DNA from: Pseudomonas sp. PH1b | GTDB lineage: Bacteria; Pseudomonadota; Gammaproteobacteria; Pseudomonadales; Pseudomonadaceae | NCBI RefSeq assembly: GCF_000633395.1 | Contig: NZ_AYMU01000013.1 | Span: forward strand, 62,001 to 126,000 | Direction of reading: 5' to 3' | Length of the DNA stretch: 64,000 bases | Shown here: one piece after another, positions 62,969 through 64,000 of the stretch | How positions within the stretch are numbered: the first letter of the stretch is position 1 | Layout of the letters: each line of letters starts with the position of its first letter | Position numbers and translations under genes: made by a program | Notes under the pieces: generated by a model | The model's input: the letters and a program-made list of their open reading frames with translations, nothing else | The model's database searches: none | Told to the model about the DNA's origin: nothing

Positions 62969-63739
62969 ATGCGGCGCGTGGTGTTCAATCAGAAAGGTGG
63001 CGTTGGCAAGTCCAGCATTGCCTGCAACCTGGCGGCGGTCAGCGCCAGCGAGGGCTATCGCACCTTGCTGGTGGACCTGGATGCCCAGGCCAACTCGACC
63101 CAGTACCTCACCGGCCTGACCGGCGAGGACATTCCCATGGGCATCGCCGACTTCTTCAAGCAGACCCTGTCATCCGGCCCGTTCTCGAAAAAGAATCAGG
63201 TGGATATCTACGAGACCCCGTTCGACAACCTGCACGTGGTCACGGCCACCGCCGAGCTGGCGGATCTGCAGCCCAAGCTTGAGGCCAAGCACAAGATCAA
63301 CAAGCTGCGTAAGTTGCTGGACGAGCTGGCCGAGGATTATGACCGGATCTACCTGGATACGCCGCCGGCCTTGAATTTCTATGCGGTATCGGCGCTGATC
63401 GCCGCTGATCGCGTGTTGATCCCCTTCGACTGCGACAGCTTTTCCCGCCAGGCGCTGTACGGCCTGCTGGCGGAGATCGAAGAGTTGAAGGAGGACCACA
63501 ACGAAGGCCTGCAGGTCGAGGGCATCGTGGTCAACCAGTTCCAGGCCCGGGCCAGCCTGCCGCAACAGATGCTCGACGAGCTGATCAGCGAAGGCTTGCC
63601 GGTGCTGCCGGTGTACCTGGGCAGCTCGGTGCGCATGCGTGAATCCCACCAGGCCAGCATGCCGCTGATCCATCTCGACCCACGGCACAAGCTGACCCAG
63701 CAATTCGTCGACCTGCACAACCTGCTGGAAAACGCCTGA
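62969..63739 (+). CDS. ParA-family ATPase (orphan)
   Basis: 256 residues from the ATG at 62969-62971 with GGAGG upstream. A deviant Walker A (NQKGGVGKSSIACNLAAV), the Walker A' DLDAQANSTQYLTG and the Walker B DRIYLDTPPAL match MinD/ParA ATPases. No ParB gene or parS site is adjacent, so it is an orphan member with unknown cargo. It is divergent from the aryl-polyene operon; there is no evidence that the two are connected. Confidence 0.85.
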   Translation: MRRVVFNQKGGVGKSSIACNLAAVSASEGYRTLLVDLDAQANSTQYLTGLTGEDIPMGIADFFKQTLSSGPFSKKNQVDIYETPFDNLHVVTATAELADLQPKLEAKHKINKLRKLLDELAEDYDRIYLDTPPALNFYAVSALIAADRVLIPFDCDSFSRQALYGLLAEIEELKEDHNEGLQVEGIVVNQFQARASLPQQMLDELISEGLPVLPVYLGSSVRMRESHQASMPLIHLDPRHKLTQQFVDLHNLLENA

Positions 63740-63753
63740 CCCTCAAGCTGCCG

Positions 63754-63779
63754 TGAGCGCAGGTTATGCCTGCGGCTCA
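63754..63779. terminator. Stem-loop between the ParA gene and trxC
   Basis: TGAGCGCAGG and CCTGCGGCTCA with a 5-base loop and a one-base bulge, in the 50-base convergent gap. It may terminate transcription from both sides; no T-run on plus. Confidence 0.55.
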
Positions 63780-63789
63780 TGGCGGCGGG

Positions 63790-64000
63790 TCAAATCCCCT
63801 GGCTGCGCAACCAGCTCAACAGCTGCGGCAGCGGCAAGGCGCCGCTTTGCCGGGCCACTTCCCGACCGTTCCTGAACAGGATCAGGCTGGGAATCGAGCG
63901 AATGCCCAATTGCCCCGACAACTGCGGGTTGGCTTCGCTGTCCAGCTTGGCCAGGCGGCATTTGCCACTCAATTGCGCGGCGGCCTGCGCAAAGACCGGT
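63790..64000 (-). CDS. trxC: Thioredoxin TrxC (C-terminal part, cut by window edge)
   Basis: The 70 C-terminal codons of a thioredoxin, ending in LLSWLRSQGI and open at the right edge. It includes the cis-Pro loop SIPSLILFRNG and the preceding LSGKCRLAKLDSEANPQLSGQLGIR, which match thioredoxin 2 (TrxC) better than TrxA. The CGPC active site lies outside the window, so the zinc-binding N-terminal domain expected of TrxC cannot be checked. Convergent with the ParA gene. Confidence 0.75.
   Translation of the reverse strand, partial: PVFAQAAAQLSGKCRLAKLDSEANPQLSGQLGIRSIPSLILFRNGREVARQSGALPLPQLLSWLRSQGI

Overview
The window is chromosomal DNA of a GC-rich Pseudomonas, most likely of the P. fluorescens/protegens/chlororaphis group. 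The basis is gene content and order (hisI-ubiB-ubiJ-ubiE, phaC1ZC2DFI, hslVU-argS-priA-rpmE, mrcA/pilMNOPQ-aroKB-damX-gltBD-hemE), near-identity of many products to remembered Pseudomonas proteins, and abundant REP palindromes. I see no phage, IS element, CRISPR array, rRNA or tRNA.

Layout. 1-3599 (minus): end of a histidine branch (hisE partial, hisI) and the ubiquinone genes ubiE-ubiJ-ubiB. 3755-11406: the medium-chain polyhydroxyalkanoate locus, with a granule-region protein and phasins phaI-phaF on plus, and phaC1-phaZ-phaC2-phaD on minus, followed by a DUF971 gene. 11499-18568 (minus): the HslVU protease with a sigma32-type promoter, a SPOR-domain protein, argS and priA. 18867-21366 (plus): rpmE, a secreted nuclease-like gene whose start lies on the rpmE terminator, and malic enzyme maeB. 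21368-21905 holds a decayed tandem duplication of the 3' end of mrcA. mrcA is divergent from pilMNOPQ-aroK-aroB-damX. gltB-gltD and hemE follow, then an exact 110-bp tandem REP array, an MFS exporter with a divergent LysR regulator, and a small secreted protein.

43449-62627 (minus): one long, tightly overlapping operon of about 22 genes. It encodes an aryl-polyene/xanthomonadin-type lipid pigment pathway: ammonia-lyase and aryl-AMP ligase for the head group; two acyl carrier proteins, two ketosynthases, a chain-length factor, a ketoreductase and dehydratases for the polyene; two acyltransferases, a glycosyltransferase, a methyltransferase and a halogenase-like flavoprotein for tailoring; and a LolA-like carrier plus an MMPL exporter for delivery to the outer membrane. 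A rho-independent terminator at 43402-43432 closes it and a sigma70-like promoter precedes it at 62721-62749. A divergent orphan ParA-like ATPase and the end of trxC complete the window.

The biosynthetic cluster belongs to a known class, so I do not call it a new system. It has unusual members: a CPA-type transporter, an ammonia-lyase with an atypical specificity pair, and two genes whose N-termini are encoded by REP palindromes. Other notable items are the terminator embedded in a coding start, the decayed mrcA duplication, inverted repeats flanking a sigma54-like phaC1 promoter, and a PilQ lacking one AMIN domain. No database or alignment software was used; identifications rest on reading motifs and on memory of family members.
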